Shown: in pieces, positions 8,045-18,068 of the stretch
How the letters are laid out: the number at the start of each line of letters is the position of its first letter
Numbering within the stretch: the stretch's first letter is position 1
Source of the DNA: Stenotrophomonas terrae
Lineage (GTDB): Bacteria > Pseudomonadota > Gammaproteobacteria > Xanthomonadales > Xanthomonadaceae
NCBI RefSeq assembly: GCF_001431465.1
Contig: NZ_LDJJ01000033.1
Location: 1 to 64,000 of the forward strand
Direction: 5' to 3'
Length of the DNA: 64,000 bases
The notes under the pieces: model-generated
Databases searched by the model: none
Told to the model about the DNA's origin: nothing
The model's input: only the letters and a program-made list of their open reading frames with translations
Made by a program: the position numbers and the translations under genes

Positions 8045-9607
8045 CTAGGAGCTGACGCCAACCTCACGCTGGTGCACCGAAACCCGATTCCTGCCGCCGC
8101 GCTTGGACGCGTACAGCATTTCATCGGCAGCTTTGAGCACAGCCTGCACCTCGAAACTGCTCTGCGGCCAATTGGCAACACCGAGCGAAATCGTGATCGT
8201 TCCCACCTTGGGAATCCGCATCTCCTCAACGGTCCTGCGCAGGCGTTCGGCCACCTGTGCTGCGGTTGCCAGAGTGGTGGATGGCAACAGGATCAGGAAT
8301 TCCTCGCCACCAACGCGCAGCGGCACATCATAGGCGCGGCAGGCCTCGCGCATGCGCTGGGCAAGCTGCTGCAAGGCCGCGTCACCGGCGGCATGGCCAT
8401 GGCTGTCATTCACTTTCTTGAAGTGATCGATATCGATTGAAATGACCGAGAACGGGGTTGCCTGGCTCTCGAAGTCAGCCAATGTCTCATCCAACCGCCG
8501 ACGGTTGCCGAGCTTGGTCAGCGGATCGGTGGCGGTGTCCTCACGCAACTTGGTGAAACTCTTGTGGAAGGCGTCGATGCCGATCAGCAAGGCCTTCTTC
8601 AACTCGCGCGATTCGAAATACCAGGATTTCACCGAGCCGATGTCCTTGGCCGAAGACGGGTCTTCCATTTTGCGCGCGCCATCGGCCAACAGCCGCAGCG
8701 GGCGCGAAATCAAGCGTGCGCTCCACAGGATCAGGATCAAGGTCAAGATCGTTGCCGGCAGCGCCCTGTACAAAGTGCTTTGCATCAGCTGGGTCAACGG
8801 TGCGAGCGTGGCCGCTTCCGGGCGCTGGGCCACAATCCCCCACCCCGTCGAAGTCACCGGCGCGTAGCCCGCCAGCATCCTGACGCCCTGCGAGTTGACC
8901 GTGGCCCCCTTGCCCGACTGGCCGGCCGCAACGCGGTCAACCACGACATTGTGCTGCACGAAATCGCCGACCCGCCGCGGGTCCGGGTGATAGATGATGC
9001 GTTTCTGCTTGTCGACCACGAACAGGTAGGAACCGTCGACGTAGAAGTGCTGGCCGAGCAGCCGGTCGAGGATGTTTTCCTTCTGCAGGTAGATCGCCCC
9101 ACCCACCGCACCGAGGTAGCGGCCGGACGCGGACACGACCGGGTGGTTGATGAAGACGATGAAGTTGCCGGTGGCCGACTGATAAGGCGCGCTGATCAGC
9201 GGCCGCTTCTCCCGCAGCGCGGTCATCACCGCCTCGCTGCCGAGCACCCTGCCCTGCAGGCCCAGGGTCTCCGGCGAAGTCGCCAGTACCTTGCCGGTCG
9301 CATCGAAGATGGTGATGGAGTTGAAGCTCTTGCTCATCATGCGCAGGCGCGCGGCTTCCTCCTCCAGCTTGGCCACGTCATCCATCTTCATGGCGAGCAG
9401 CTGCGCGGTATAGGCCAGCTGCAGCTGGGACGCCTGCAGGAAGTCCTCAGTGCTTTTAGCCAGCTTGTTGGCGTAGGCGTAGTTGCCGTCCAGCGTGGTG
9501 TCCATCAGCTGCTGACGCTGCACCGTATAGCTGGCATAGAAGGTATTGGCGAACGGCACCAGTGCGCCCAGCAAAGTGAGCACCAAGATGAGTTTTCTGA
9601 GATCCAT
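8045..9607 (-). CDS. Membrane-bound diguanylate cyclase (sensor + HAMP-like + GGDEF)
   Basis: The 520-aa product synthesises c-di-GMP. The start at 9607 gives an immediate transmembrane helix (LILVLTLLGALVPFANTFY). A large periplasmic dCache-like sensor follows (about residues 30-290), then a second helix (ALPATILTLILILWSARL) and a HAMP-like linker. The GGDEF domain has the substrate helix IDIDHFKKVNDSHGHAAGD and an intact catalytic loop, GGEEF. The product-inhibition I-site is present: RAYD, exactly five residues before GGEEF. It should therefore be active and feedback-inhibited. The ligand of the sensor is unknown. Confidence 0.92.
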   Translation of the reverse strand: MDLRKLILVLTLLGALVPFANTFYASYTVQRQQLMDTTLDGNYAYANKLAKSTEDFLQASQLQLAYTAQLLAMKMDDVAKLEEEAARLRMMSKSFNSITIFDATGKVLATSPETLGLQGRVLGSEAVMTALREKRPLISAPYQSATGNFIVFINHPVVSASGRYLGAVGGAIYLQKENILDRLLGQHFYVDGSYLFVVDKQKRIIYHPDPRRVGDFVQHNVVVDRVAAGQSGKGATVNSQGVRMLAGYAPVTSTGWGIVAQRPEAATLAPLTQLMQSTLYRALPATILTLILILWSARLISRPLRLLADGARKMEDPSSAKDIGSVKSWYFESRELKKALLIGIDAFHKSFTKLREDTATDPLTKLGNRRRLDETLADFESQATPFSVISIDIDHFKKVNDSHGHAAGDAALQQLAQRMREACRAYDVPLRVGGEEFLILLPSTTLATAAQVAERLRRTVEEMRIPKVGTITISLGVANWPQSSFEVQAVLKAADEMLYASKRGGRNRVSVHQREVGVSS

Positions 9608-9788
9608 GGATTCCAACGCGGACGCTTGAAGGTATTGCCGCGACGAACCCACGCATACCCGGGCATGCATACCCGGGCGCGCAGCTCCCCCAAGCCGTCG
9701 CCATTTTACCAGCGGAACTGTCATCGCAGGCCTTTGCCTGGGATGGCTTGCTGCAGCTCCGGCGCGCGCCCGCCGCCCTGCCCGAAAC

Positions 9789-9819
9789 GAAAAAAGCCGC
9801 TGGCATCAGCGGCTTTTCA
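9789..9819 (-). terminator. Terminator downstream of tRNA-Ser
   Basis: An 11-bp stem (9792-9802 with 9807-9817, aaaagccgctg/cagcggctttt) with a four-base loop. On the minus strand it ends in TTTTTTCGTTTCG. It lies just past the tRNA 3' end. Confidence 0.85.
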
Positions 9820-9823
9820 AGTC

Positions 9824-9913
9824 TGGCGGACAGAGTGGGATTCGAACCCACGGAAGGTTTGACCCTTCGCCGGTTTTCAAGACCGGTGCCTTCAACCGCT
9901 CGGCCATCTGTCC
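9824..9913 (-). tRNA. tRNA-Ser (anticodon UGA)
   Basis: The 90-base gene folds as a class II tRNA. The acceptor stem is GGACAGA paired with TCTGTCC, followed by discriminator G and an encoded CCA. The anticodon loop CTTGAAA gives UGA. There is a long variable arm (CGAAGGGTCAAACCTTCC region) and a T-loop GTTCGAATC. Anticodon and long arm both indicate serine. Confidence 0.97.
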
Positions 9914-9980
9914 GTTACGCGTTGCTACCCCGGATAGCGTCCCGGGGTGCGCATTCTCGCATGCCTGCCGGCGTTTTTGT

Positions 9981-10973
9981 TCAACCGGCCTCGATTGCCA
10001 GTGCGCCGGCCATCGAAGCACGGATCTTCTCCTTGGCCCGCTCGCAGGCGCCGCCGCAATGCAGGCGGGAGGCCTCCAGTTCGGTGGGCAGGTGCTCGGC
10101 CAGGAAGTCGATGAACACCCGCACCGCCGGCAACAGCCCGCGTCGTGAGGCGAATACCGCGTGGCAGATGCCCTGCGGCAGCGACCAGTCCGGCAGCACC
10201 ACCTCCAGCTCGCCGTTGCGCACAGCCTCGGCGCAGACGGTTTCCGGCAGCATGGTGATGCCGAAACCATCCTTGACCATGGATTGCAGCAGCGGGAAAT
10301 CAAAGCCTGCCACCCGCGGCTGCAGCTCAACCCGGCGGACTTCACCACCCGGGCCGTGCAGTTCCCAGCGTTGGCGCGCTTCGTCTTCGCTGATGCTCAG
10401 GGTGACGTGGTTGCCCAGGTCCTCCGGTGAGGCCGGCCGCCCTGCCCGGTCCAGGTAGGCCGGGCTGGCAACCAGCAGTTCCTGCACTTGACCGAAACTG
10501 CGCATCACCAGGCTGCCATCGTCATCCAGCCGCGAGCGCACCCGCAGGGCAACGTCATAGCCTTCATTGATGATGTCGACGCGACGGTTGCTGATGTTCA
10601 GCTGCAAGCGCACCTTCGGGTATTGCTCGAGGAACTTGGGCAGCAGTTTGGGCAGCTGCATCTGCGCCAGTGACACCGGCACGCTGGCGCGCACCAGCCC
10701 GCGCGGCTCGGCGCTGAGCCGGTCCACCACCTCACGCGCGGCCTGAGCTTCGGCGAGCATGGTCTGCGCGTGGCGGTGCACGCTCATGCCCACATCGGTG
10801 ACCGCGAAGCGGCGCGTCGAACGCTGCAGCAGGCGTACGCCCAGATCGGTTTCGAGCTGGCTGATGCGTCGGCTCAGACGTGATTTGGGGATGCCCAATG
10901 CGCGCTCGGCAGCGGCGAAGCCGCCATGGTCTACCACCATTGCGAAGTAGTAGAGGTCGTTGAGGTCCTGCAT
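9981..10973 (-). CDS. LysR-family transcriptional regulator
   Basis: The 330-aa product has the standard LysR layout. An N-terminal winged helix-turn-helix (residues 1-60; FAAAERALGIPKSRLSRRIS) is followed by a linker helix and a periplasmic-binding-like effector domain (about 90-300). The C-terminal tail of about 20 residues (CERAKEKIRASM) is slightly longer than usual. No divergent gene lies upstream: the next 450 bases hold only repeats and the serS terminator, so its target is probably elsewhere. The effector is unknown. Confidence 0.9.
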   Translation of the reverse strand: MQDLNDLYYFAMVVDHGGFAAAERALGIPKSRLSRRISQLETDLGVRLLQRSTRRFAVTDVGMSVHRHAQTMLAEAQAAREVVDRLSAEPRGLVRASVPVSLAQMQLPKLLPKFLEQYPKVRLQLNISNRRVDIINEGYDVALRVRSRLDDDGSLVMRSFGQVQELLVASPAYLDRAGRPASPEDLGNHVTLSISEDEARQRWELHGPGGEVRRVELQPRVAGFDFPLLQSMVKDGFGITMLPETVCAEAVRNGELEVVLPDWSLPQGICHAVFASRRGLLPAVRVFIDFLAEHLPTELEASRLHCGGACERAKEKIRASMAGALAIEAG

Positions 10974-11251
10974 GGATTGATCCCGCTATTGGAACGAACC
11001 GGTGAATTTAAACACCTTTGTTCTGTATTTACAAATCAGGCCATAAACAGTCCTGTTTGCTATTCAGGTCGCTTTTAGGGCCTGCCTATTCAGTTTTTTG
11101 GTGCGGTTGCCGCAGGGGTTGCCGGTCGGGTACGGCGCTCGCAGGGAGGCTGATCGAGGGGGTTTGGGGTGGGGAATCCGGACCGCTTGTTGAGCGCGGT
11201 GGTGTTGCGTTGGGGCCGGTCTGGCGCCTGTCAGTTTGCTGGGGGAGCCAT

Positions 11252-11274
11252 TGCCGAGCATGGCTCGGCACTAC
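11252..11274 (-). repeat. REP hairpin with GTAG end (SMAG-like), copy 1
   Basis: The element is tgccgagc-atg-gctcggca followed by ctac, so on the minus strand it begins GTAG and forms an 8-bp hairpin. The GTAG tetranucleotide beside a hairpin is the hallmark of the Stenotrophomonas SMAG REP family. An identical copy lies 141 bp away. Confidence 0.75.
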
Positions 11275-11307
11275 ATGGGATTGCGGGCTTTGGTTTTTCA
11301 GTGGGCA

Positions 11308-11346
11308 ACAAAACGCCGCGCTTCCGAGGGGAGCGCGGCGTTTTGT
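11308..11346. terminator. Bidirectional terminator downstream of serS
   Basis: A 13-bp stem (11310-11322 with 11332-11344, aaaacgccgcgct/agcgcggcgtttt) with a 9-base loop and T runs on both strands. It terminates serS leftward and would also stop rightward reads. It sits between the two REP copies. Confidence 0.85.
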
Positions 11347-11392
11347 TTTACAGCTCAACGGTAGCCACCAGTCTGCGGTATGGCACCGCCAA

Positions 11393-11415
11393 TGCCGAGC
11401 ATGGCTCGGCACTAC
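11393..11415 (-). repeat. REP hairpin with GTAG end (SMAG-like), copy 2
   Basis: The sequence is identical to the copy at 11252-11274 over the 23-bp hairpin and GTAG end, and in the same orientation. It lies 11 bases past the serS stop codon. The remaining 275 bases back to the LysR gene show nothing else recognisable. Confidence 0.75.
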
Positions 11416-11425
11416 ATGTTGCTGA

Positions 11426-12736
<1,311 letters not shown>

Positions 12737-12816
12737 TTATCGCGCGAACTGCGTCTTTCTGCCGCGCGATTCACCATTCCTGTGCAAGAATCAGCCGGTT
12801 CCATACGGTCAAGGCC

Positions 12817-13467
12817 ATGTCCGCTCCCAGCTCCCGCTCCGACCAGAACTTCACTTTTCACCTGCCCCGCAGCAGCCTGAAGATCGCCGGCATCGCCTTT
12901 GGCGTCGGGATATTGCTGTTTCTGGTGGTGTGGCTCAACGCCCGCCGCAACAACGAATTCTATCGCGCCGATCCGGCACAGCCGCAGGCCGACACCGCCA
13001 CTTTGACGCCGTTGCCAGCTCCGCTGCCCGCAGGGTCCGGTGCCAGCGAGATGCCCGACGCGCGTCCCGAGGCCGTGGAACAGGCCCCGGAGCTGGTGGA
13101 AACCGCACCCGCCCCGCCGCCGCAGCCCATCGCCGAAGCCGCGCCCGCCGAACCTGCACCGGCCCCTGCCCCGGCCGCCGTCGCGCCCAGTGATCAGCCG
13201 GTTCCGTTGCCTGGCCAGAGTCCCGCCCCTGACTACCCGGCCGCTGCCCTGCGCCGCGGCGAAAGCGGCACCGTGGTGGTGCGTGTGGACGTGGATGCCA
13301 ATGGCGTGCCGCTGGATGTACGGCTGGTCCAACGCAGCGGCTCACGCGACCTGGATCGCGCCGCCCAGGAGGCTGTGCGCAACTGGCGTTTCCAGCCGGC
13401 CCAGAGCAATGGCCAGCCGATGCAGGGCAGCCTTGAGATCCCCTTCGATTTCAAACCCGCTCAGTAA
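12817..13467 (+). CDS. Energy transducer TonB-family protein (1)
   Basis: The 216-aa product has the TonB layout. A short cytoplasmic N-terminus is followed by one transmembrane helix (residues about 23-41, IAGIAFGVGILLFLVVWL), then a Pro/Ala/Glu-rich periplasmic spacer (about 50-130). The C-terminal TonB domain reads DYPAAALRRGESGTVVVRVD and ends NWRFQPAQSNGQPMQG. TonB proteins couple the ExbBD proton-motive-force motor to outer-membrane receptors, but no exbB/exbD lies here. A second, shorter TonB-domain gene follows after 102 bases. Confidence 0.85.
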   Translation: MSAPSSRSDQNFTFHLPRSSLKIAGIAFGVGILLFLVVWLNARRNNEFYRADPAQPQADTATLTPLPAPLPAGSGASEMPDARPEAVEQAPELVETAPAPPPQPIAEAAPAEPAPAPAPAAVAPSDQPVPLPGQSPAPDYPAAALRRGESGTVVVRVDVDANGVPLDVRLVQRSGSRDLDRAAQEAVRNWRFQPAQSNGQPMQGSLEIPFDFKPAQ

Positions 13468-13470
13468 GCT

Positions 13471-13500
13471 GAACCCCGGCTCCCCAAGGGCGCCGGGTTC
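13471..13500 (+). terminator. Possible weak terminator or intercistronic hairpin between the two TonB genes
   Basis: gaaccccggc and gccgggttc pair with one bulged base around a short loop. Only 'tgccc' follows, so termination may be partial. Confidence 0.4.
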
Positions 13501-13569
13501 TGCCCAAAGTCACTCGCCGTTTGGGAGTGCGGGACCAGACTTGCCGCGTAGACGTTACGCAGAGCAGCC

Positions 13570-14076
13570 ATGTCGATGTCCAGCATCCCGCAACACTCCA
13601 CCTCCCATCCGCCCGTATCGGCCAGCGCCAACCAGGCGCAAGGCACCACGGCCGCATGGCTGTGGGTTCTGCTGGCAGTAGGCGTGCTGAGCCTGTTTGG
13701 CTGGTTGGGCTATCGCGCCCTGCAAGGACCGGTAGCGACCGGCCCGGTCTCGATCACCACCGCCGATACCACCTCGGTGGTCAGCGTTGCCGGCAACAAT
13801 GATGCCGAGCCCCTGCCCAACAACCCCATGCCCAGCTATCCGGCCGCCGCGCTTGATGCCGGCGTCGAAGGTGATGTGATCGTGCGCCTGCAGATAGACA
13901 GCAATGGCCGGGTCAGCAATGCGGCGGTGGTCGGCCATGACGGCGGCGTTGATCCTGCGCTGGATCAGGCCGCCATCCACGCGCTGCAGCAATGGCGCTT
14001 CCAGCCCGCGATGCGGGATGGTCGCGCCATCAACAGCGTGGTGCAGGTGCCGGTGGAATTCAGGAGCGAACGCTGA
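13570..14076 (+). CDS. Energy transducer TonB-family protein (2)
   Basis: The 168-aa product repeats the design of its neighbour: one transmembrane helix (residues about 29-46, AAWLWVLLAVGVLSLFGWLG), a short linker without a long proline spacer, and a C-terminal TonB domain. That domain opens PSYPAAALDAGVEGDVIVRL and ends QQWRFQPAMRDGRAINSVV. The short linker may not span the periplasm, so a TonB-like role other than receptor energisation is possible. Its last 17 bases overlap the 3' end of the convergent aroA. The start could also be the ATG two codons later. Confidence 0.82.
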   Translation: MSMSSIPQHSTSHPPVSASANQAQGTTAAWLWVLLAVGVLSLFGWLGYRALQGPVATGPVSITTADTTSVVSVAGNNDAEPLPNNPMPSYPAAALDAGVEGDVIVRLQIDSNGRVSNAAVVGHDGGVDPALDQAAIHALQQWRFQPAMRDGRAINSVVQVPVEFRSER

Positions 14077-15373
14077 GCCCGAAGCCGGCACCACTGGCCA
14101 GGCTGTCAAAGCCCGGGAATGAGGTGGCTACATTGGCCACATCATTGATACGTACTTCACCGGTACTGAGCTGACCGGCGATGGCGAAGGCCATCGAGAT
14201 GCGATGGTCACCGTGGCTCTCGATCGTGCCGCTGCCCAGCGCGCCGCCATGAATGGTGGCGCCATCTTCGGTTTCGTCCACGCGCAGCCCCAGGGTCCGC
14301 AGGCCGGTGGCCATTGCCGCCAGACGGTCGGATTCCTTCACCCGCAGTTCGGCCGCGCCGCGCACCACGGTCTGGCCGTGAGCCGCCGCAGCGGCAACAA
14401 ACAGCGCCGGGAACTCATCGATCATGTCCGGCACCAGGTCTTCCGGAATTTCCGCGCCCTTGAGTTGGGCATGGCGAACGATCAGGTCGGCAACCTGCTC
14501 TCCGCCGTGCTCGGCGTGGTTTTCCTCGCGGATGTCCGCGCCCATCAGCCGCAGTGCAGCCAACAGACCGGTGCGGCGCGGATTCAGACCGACCGAACGC
14601 AGGCGCACTTCCGAGCCAGGAATTACGCTGGCGGCGACGATGAAGAAGGCCGAGGACGAGAAATCCGCCGGCACCGCGATATCGGTCGCACGCAGACGCT
14701 GACCGCCACGCAGGCGCGCCTTGCCCGGTTCGAAATCGATCTCCACGCCAAACGCGCGCAGCATGCGTTCGGTGTAGTCACGGGTCGGATGCGGCTCGAC
14801 CACCGAGGTTTCGCCCTGCGCATACAGGCCGGCCAGCAACACCGCCGACTTCACCTGCGCACTGGCTACCGGCAACGCGTAGTCGATACCGTGCAGCATC
14901 TGCCCACCGTGGATATGCAGCGGCGGCGTGCCATCTTCCTGGGTGTCGATGCGGGCCCCCATCTGCGCCAGCGGCGCGGTAACCCGGCGCATCGGCCGCT
15001 TGGACAGCGATTCATCACCAATGAGAGTGGAGTCGAACGGCTGCGCCGCCAACAGGCCGGCCAGCAAGCGCATGCCGGTACCAGCATTGCCGCAATCCAG
15101 CGCTGCCTGCGGGGCCTTCAAGCCATCCACGCCCACGCCATGGACGATGCGCTGCGACGGCGACGGCGTTTCAAAGCGCACGCCCATCTGCTCGAAGATC
15201 GCCGCGGTGGCGCGGGTGTCCTCGCCCTCCAGGAAACCCTCGATATGCGATACGCCATCGGCCAGTGCGGCAAACATCACCGAGCGGTGTGATACCGACT
15301 TGTCGCCGGGAATGGCGAGCGTGCCCTGCAGGGCGGAACCTTTGTGTGCAATCCAGTAGGGCTGGGAGGTCAT
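14060..15373 (-). CDS. aroA: 3-phosphoshikimate 1-carboxyvinyltransferase (EPSP synthase), class II type
   Basis: The 437-aa enzyme joins shikimate-3-phosphate and PEP in the shikimate pathway. The motifs are those of class II EPSP synthases: IPGDKSVSHRSVMFAALADG near residue 20 (class I has GSKSxSNR) and GNAGTGMRLLAGLLA near residue 95. The catalytic C-terminal motif is LRVKESDRLAAMA. Both domains are complete. It is the last gene of a leftward serC-pheA-aroA set. A REP-like pair separates it from pheA, and its 3' end overlaps the convergent TonB gene by 17 bases. Confidence 0.96.
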   Translation of the reverse strand: MTSQPYWIAHKGSALQGTLAIPGDKSVSHRSVMFAALADGVSHIEGFLEGEDTRATAAIFEQMGVRFETPSPSQRIVHGVGVDGLKAPQAALDCGNAGTGMRLLAGLLAAQPFDSTLIGDESLSKRPMRRVTAPLAQMGARIDTQEDGTPPLHIHGGQMLHGIDYALPVASAQVKSAVLLAGLYAQGETSVVEPHPTRDYTERMLRAFGVEIDFEPGKARLRGGQRLRATDIAVPADFSSSAFFIVAASVIPGSEVRLRSVGLNPRRTGLLAALRLMGADIREENHAEHGGEQVADLIVRHAQLKGAEIPEDLVPDMIDEFPALFVAAAAAHGQTVVRGAAELRVKESDRLAAMATGLRTLGLRVDETEDGATIHGGALGSGTIESHGDHRISMAFAIAGQLSTGEVRINDVANVATSFPGFDSLASGAGFGLSVRS

Positions 15374-15410
15374 GCGGTCTCTCTAATGTTCGGTGCGCCG
15401 AGGCGCGTCA

Positions 15411-15542
15411 ACAAACCCTTCTCCCTCCGGGAGAAGGTGCCCGTAGGGCGGATGAGGGTGCGGCGGCAAACTGACTGCAGCGATTTGAAACCTGCCCGTA
15501 GTCAGCCCTCACCCCAACCCCTCTCCCGCAGGGAAAGGGGCT
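15411..15542. repeat. REP-like inverted pair between pheA and aroA
   Basis: The left member is cccttctccctccgggagaa with tail ggtgcccgtagggcggatga. The right member is the inverted form (ccctcaccccaaccc then ctctcccgcagggaaagggg). It is a divergent relative of the palindromes at 129-150 and 27.05-27.57 kb, here transcribed within the pheA-aroA spacer. Confidence 0.65.
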
Positions 15543-15549
15543 TTCAAGC

Positions 15550-16791
15550 TCAGGGCACGGCGACCGGATAGGAGCCGAGCACCTTGATCTGCGCCGAGTG
15601 CGCCTTCAATTCGGCCAAGGCAGCCTGCATCGATTCGTCTTCGATATGGCCGGCCAGGTCGATGAAGAAGCCGTATTCCCACTTGGCCTGGTGCGAAGGA
15701 CGCGACTCGATGCGGTTCATGCTGATGCCATGGCGCGCGAACGGGCTGAGCACATCGAACAGGGCGCCGGGCTTGTCGTGGATGAAGACCAGCACCGAAG
15801 TGCGGTCATGGCCCGACGACGGGAACAGTTGCCGGCCGATCACCAGGAAGCGGGTGGTATTGTCGGCATCGTTCTGGATCGGCTTGGTCACCACCTTCTT
15901 CAAGCCATAGACATGGCCTGCACTCTCGCCGCCAATGGCGGCTGCGTCTTCGGCATTGCGGGCGCGACGCGCGCCTTCTGCATTGCTGGAGACCGGAATC
16001 TTCTCCGCCTTGGGTAGGTTGGCGCGCAACCAAGCCGAGGTCTGCATGAATGACTGCGGATGCGCATAGATGCGCTCGATGTCCTCGATGCGACCACTGC
16101 GCGACATCAGGAACTGCTGTACCCGCAGCTCGACTTCGCCGCAGATCTTGAGGTTGGAGGTCAGGAACATGTCCAGGGTGATCTGGATCGTGCCCTGCCC
16201 GGAGTTCTCCACCGGCACCACGCCGAAATCCGCGTTGCCTGCTTCCACTTCCTGGAACACTTCTTCGATACTGGCCATCGGCAAGCCCATCGCCGAGCGG
16301 CCAAAGTGCTTGAGCACGGCCTGCTGGCTGAAGGTGCCTTCCGGACCGAGGTAACCGATCTTCAACGGCTCCTGCTGGGCCAGGCAGGCCGACATGATTT
16401 CGCGGTAAACGTGTACCAGCACCTCGTCGCTGAGTGGGCCTTCGTTGCGGTCCACCACCATGCGCAGCACCTGCGCTTCGCGCTCGGGGCGGTAATAGTC
16501 AACGGCCGCAGCCAGCTTACCCTTGGCCTTACCAACCTGGTGGGCGAAGTTTGCCCGCTCGGCAATCAAGGCCTGGATGCTGCGATCGATCTGGTCGATC
16601 TTGGCGCGCACGTCCGACAACACCGGCTTGGCGACGGTCAAGCTGTCAGCCGCCTTCTTCTTGCTGGCAGCCGCTGGCTTGACCGCAGCCTTCTTGGCTG
16701 GCGCCTTGTTGGCTGCTGCTTTCTTGGCAACGGACTTGGTTGCCGCAGCCGGTGGGGTCTTGCTGGCGTTCTTGCTTGGCTTGGTCGCCAT
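15550..16791 (-). CDS. pheA: P-protein: chorismate mutase / prephenate dehydratase
   Basis: The 413-aa bifunctional enzyme makes phenylpyruvate for phenylalanine synthesis. The AroQ chorismate mutase segment covers about residues 58-140 (DVRAKIDQIDRSIQALIAER). The dehydratase starts at GYLGPEGTFSQQAVLKHFG (about 150), and the C-terminal ACT regulatory domain carries the Phe-binding ESRPSHQAKWEYGFFIDL. Residues 1-50 are an added Lys/Ala tail (repeats such as AKKAAANKAPAKKAAVKPAA) resembling histone H1-like tails, which the E. coli enzyme lacks. It lies between serC (50 bases upstream) and aroA on one strand. Confidence 0.96.
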   Translation of the reverse strand: MATKPSKNASKTPPAAATKSVAKKAAANKAPAKKAAVKPAAASKKKAADSLTVAKPVLSDVRAKIDQIDRSIQALIAERANFAHQVGKAKGKLAAAVDYYRPEREAQVLRMVVDRNEGPLSDEVLVHVYREIMSACLAQQEPLKIGYLGPEGTFSQQAVLKHFGRSAMGLPMASIEEVFQEVEAGNADFGVVPVENSGQGTIQITLDMFLTSNLKICGEVELRVQQFLMSRSGRIEDIERIYAHPQSFMQTSAWLRANLPKAEKIPVSSNAEGARRARNAEDAAAIGGESAGHVYGLKKVVTKPIQNDADNTTRFLVIGRQLFPSSGHDRTSVLVFIHDKPGALFDVLSPFARHGISMNRIESRPSHQAKWEYGFFIDLAGHIEDESMQAALAELKAHSAQIKVLGSYPVAVP

Positions 16792-16841
16792 GGAATCGTC
16801 TACCTGGTACTGGCCGGCGCGATGCGCACGGCGGGAATGGT

Positions 16842-17927
16842 TCAGCCGTTGCGCTGCTGGAAATCACGCATGAACGCTGCAAGTGCCTGCGCACCTTCCA
16901 GCGGCATGGCGTTGTACAGCGAAGCACGGATGCCGCCGACAGCCTTGTGGCCCTTCAGCGCCAGCAGACCGGCAGCCTTGGACTCGCTGACAAAACGCGT
17001 GTTGAGCTCTTCGCTGGGCAGGAAGAACGGGATGTTCATGCGTGAGCGCACGGCCGCAGCCACCTCGTTGCGGTAGAAGCCGCCCGAACCATCGATGGCG
17101 TCATAGACGGTGGAGGACTTGGCCATGCTCAGCTTCGCGAAGGCTTCCACGCCGCCCTGGGCCAGCATCCACTTGAACATCAAGCCGGCCAGATACCAGT
17201 TCCAGGTCGGCGGCGTGTTCAACATTGAATCGCGCTCGACATGCGAGCGGTAATCAAAGATGTCCGCGCGCGGCTGGCCGGCACGTGCCAGCAGGTCGCG
17301 ACGGATGATGACCACGGCAATGCCGACCGGGCCCAGGTTCTTCTGCGCACCGGCGTAGATCACGCCATAACGCGATACATCAATCGGCTCGGACGCAATC
17401 GACGAACTGAAATCGGCGATCAGCGGAACCTCGCCGACATCCGGCACATCGCGGAATTCGACACCGTGAATGGTCTCGTTGGCGGTGATGTGCACATAAG
17501 CCGCATCGGCCGACAGCTGCCATTGCGAGCGCGGTGGAATATCGCGGAACCCGCTGGCCTCGCCGGTAGCGGCGATGTTCACATCCACGTAGGGCTTGGC
17601 CTGCTTGATCGCGGTCTTGCCCCAGTGGCCACTGACCACATAGTCAGCGCGTTGCCCGGGGCTGGCGAAATTCAACGGCAGCAGCGCCTGCTGGGTGGTG
17701 GCACCACCACCGAGGAACAGCACCGCATAGTCATCCGGAATGCCGATCAACGTCCGCAGATCGGCTTCGGCCTGGGCCGCCACGGCCATGAAATCGGCAC
17801 TGCGATGACTGATCTCGACAATGGACGCGCCTACGCCATTCCATTCCAACATCTCCGCCTGCGCCTGACGCAGGACCGATTCCGGCAATGCCGCAGGGCC
17901 GGCACTGAAATTGAATGCGCGAGTCAT
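16842..17927 (-). CDS. serC: Phosphoserine aminotransferase
   Basis: The 361-aa PLP enzyme of class V aminotransferases converts 3-phosphohydroxypyruvate to phosphoserine and also serves pyridoxine synthesis. The start at 17927 ([15 protein letters not shown]) has AGGTG six bases upstream. The PLP lysine lies in [15 protein letters not shown], and the conserved C-terminus is complete ([19 protein letters not shown]). It heads the leftward serC-pheA-aroA set, an arrangement shared by many gammaproteobacteria. Confidence 0.97.
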   Translation of the reverse strand: MTRAFNFSAGPAALPESVLRQAQAEMLEWNGVGASIVEISHRSADFMAVAAQAEADLRTLIGIPDDYAVLFLGGGATTQQALLPLNFASPGQRADYVVSGHWGKTAIKQAKPYVDVNIAATGEASGFRDIPPRSQWQLSADAAYVHITANETIHGVEFRDVPDVGEVPLIADFSSSIASEPIDVSRYGVIYAGAQKNLGPVGIAVVIIRRDLLARAGQPRADIFDYRSHVERDSMLNTPPTWNWYLAGLMFKWMLAQGGVEAFAKLSMAKSSTVYDAIDGSGGFYRNEVAAAVRSRMNIPFFLPSEELNTRFVSESKAAGLLALKGHKAVGGIRASLYNAMPLEGAQALAAFMRDFQQRNG

Positions 17928-18068
17928 GTCACACCTGTTGAGCAGAACCCCTAGTATGCCGCAGCGCAACAGCCTTGGGCCATCAGGGAAAAGTTGCATC
18001 TGCACCCATTGTGGGCGGCGGTTTCAGCCCCGCCAGGTGGGTACCGCCTGTACCGCCGCAAGGCTGGT

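Noticed and set aside
9640-9685. Repeated 'cataccc gggcatg' palindrome upstream of the diguanylate cyclase as a regulatory site
   Set aside because: It is short, GC-rich and not clearly conserved in layout; it could be chance duplication and no regulator can be named.
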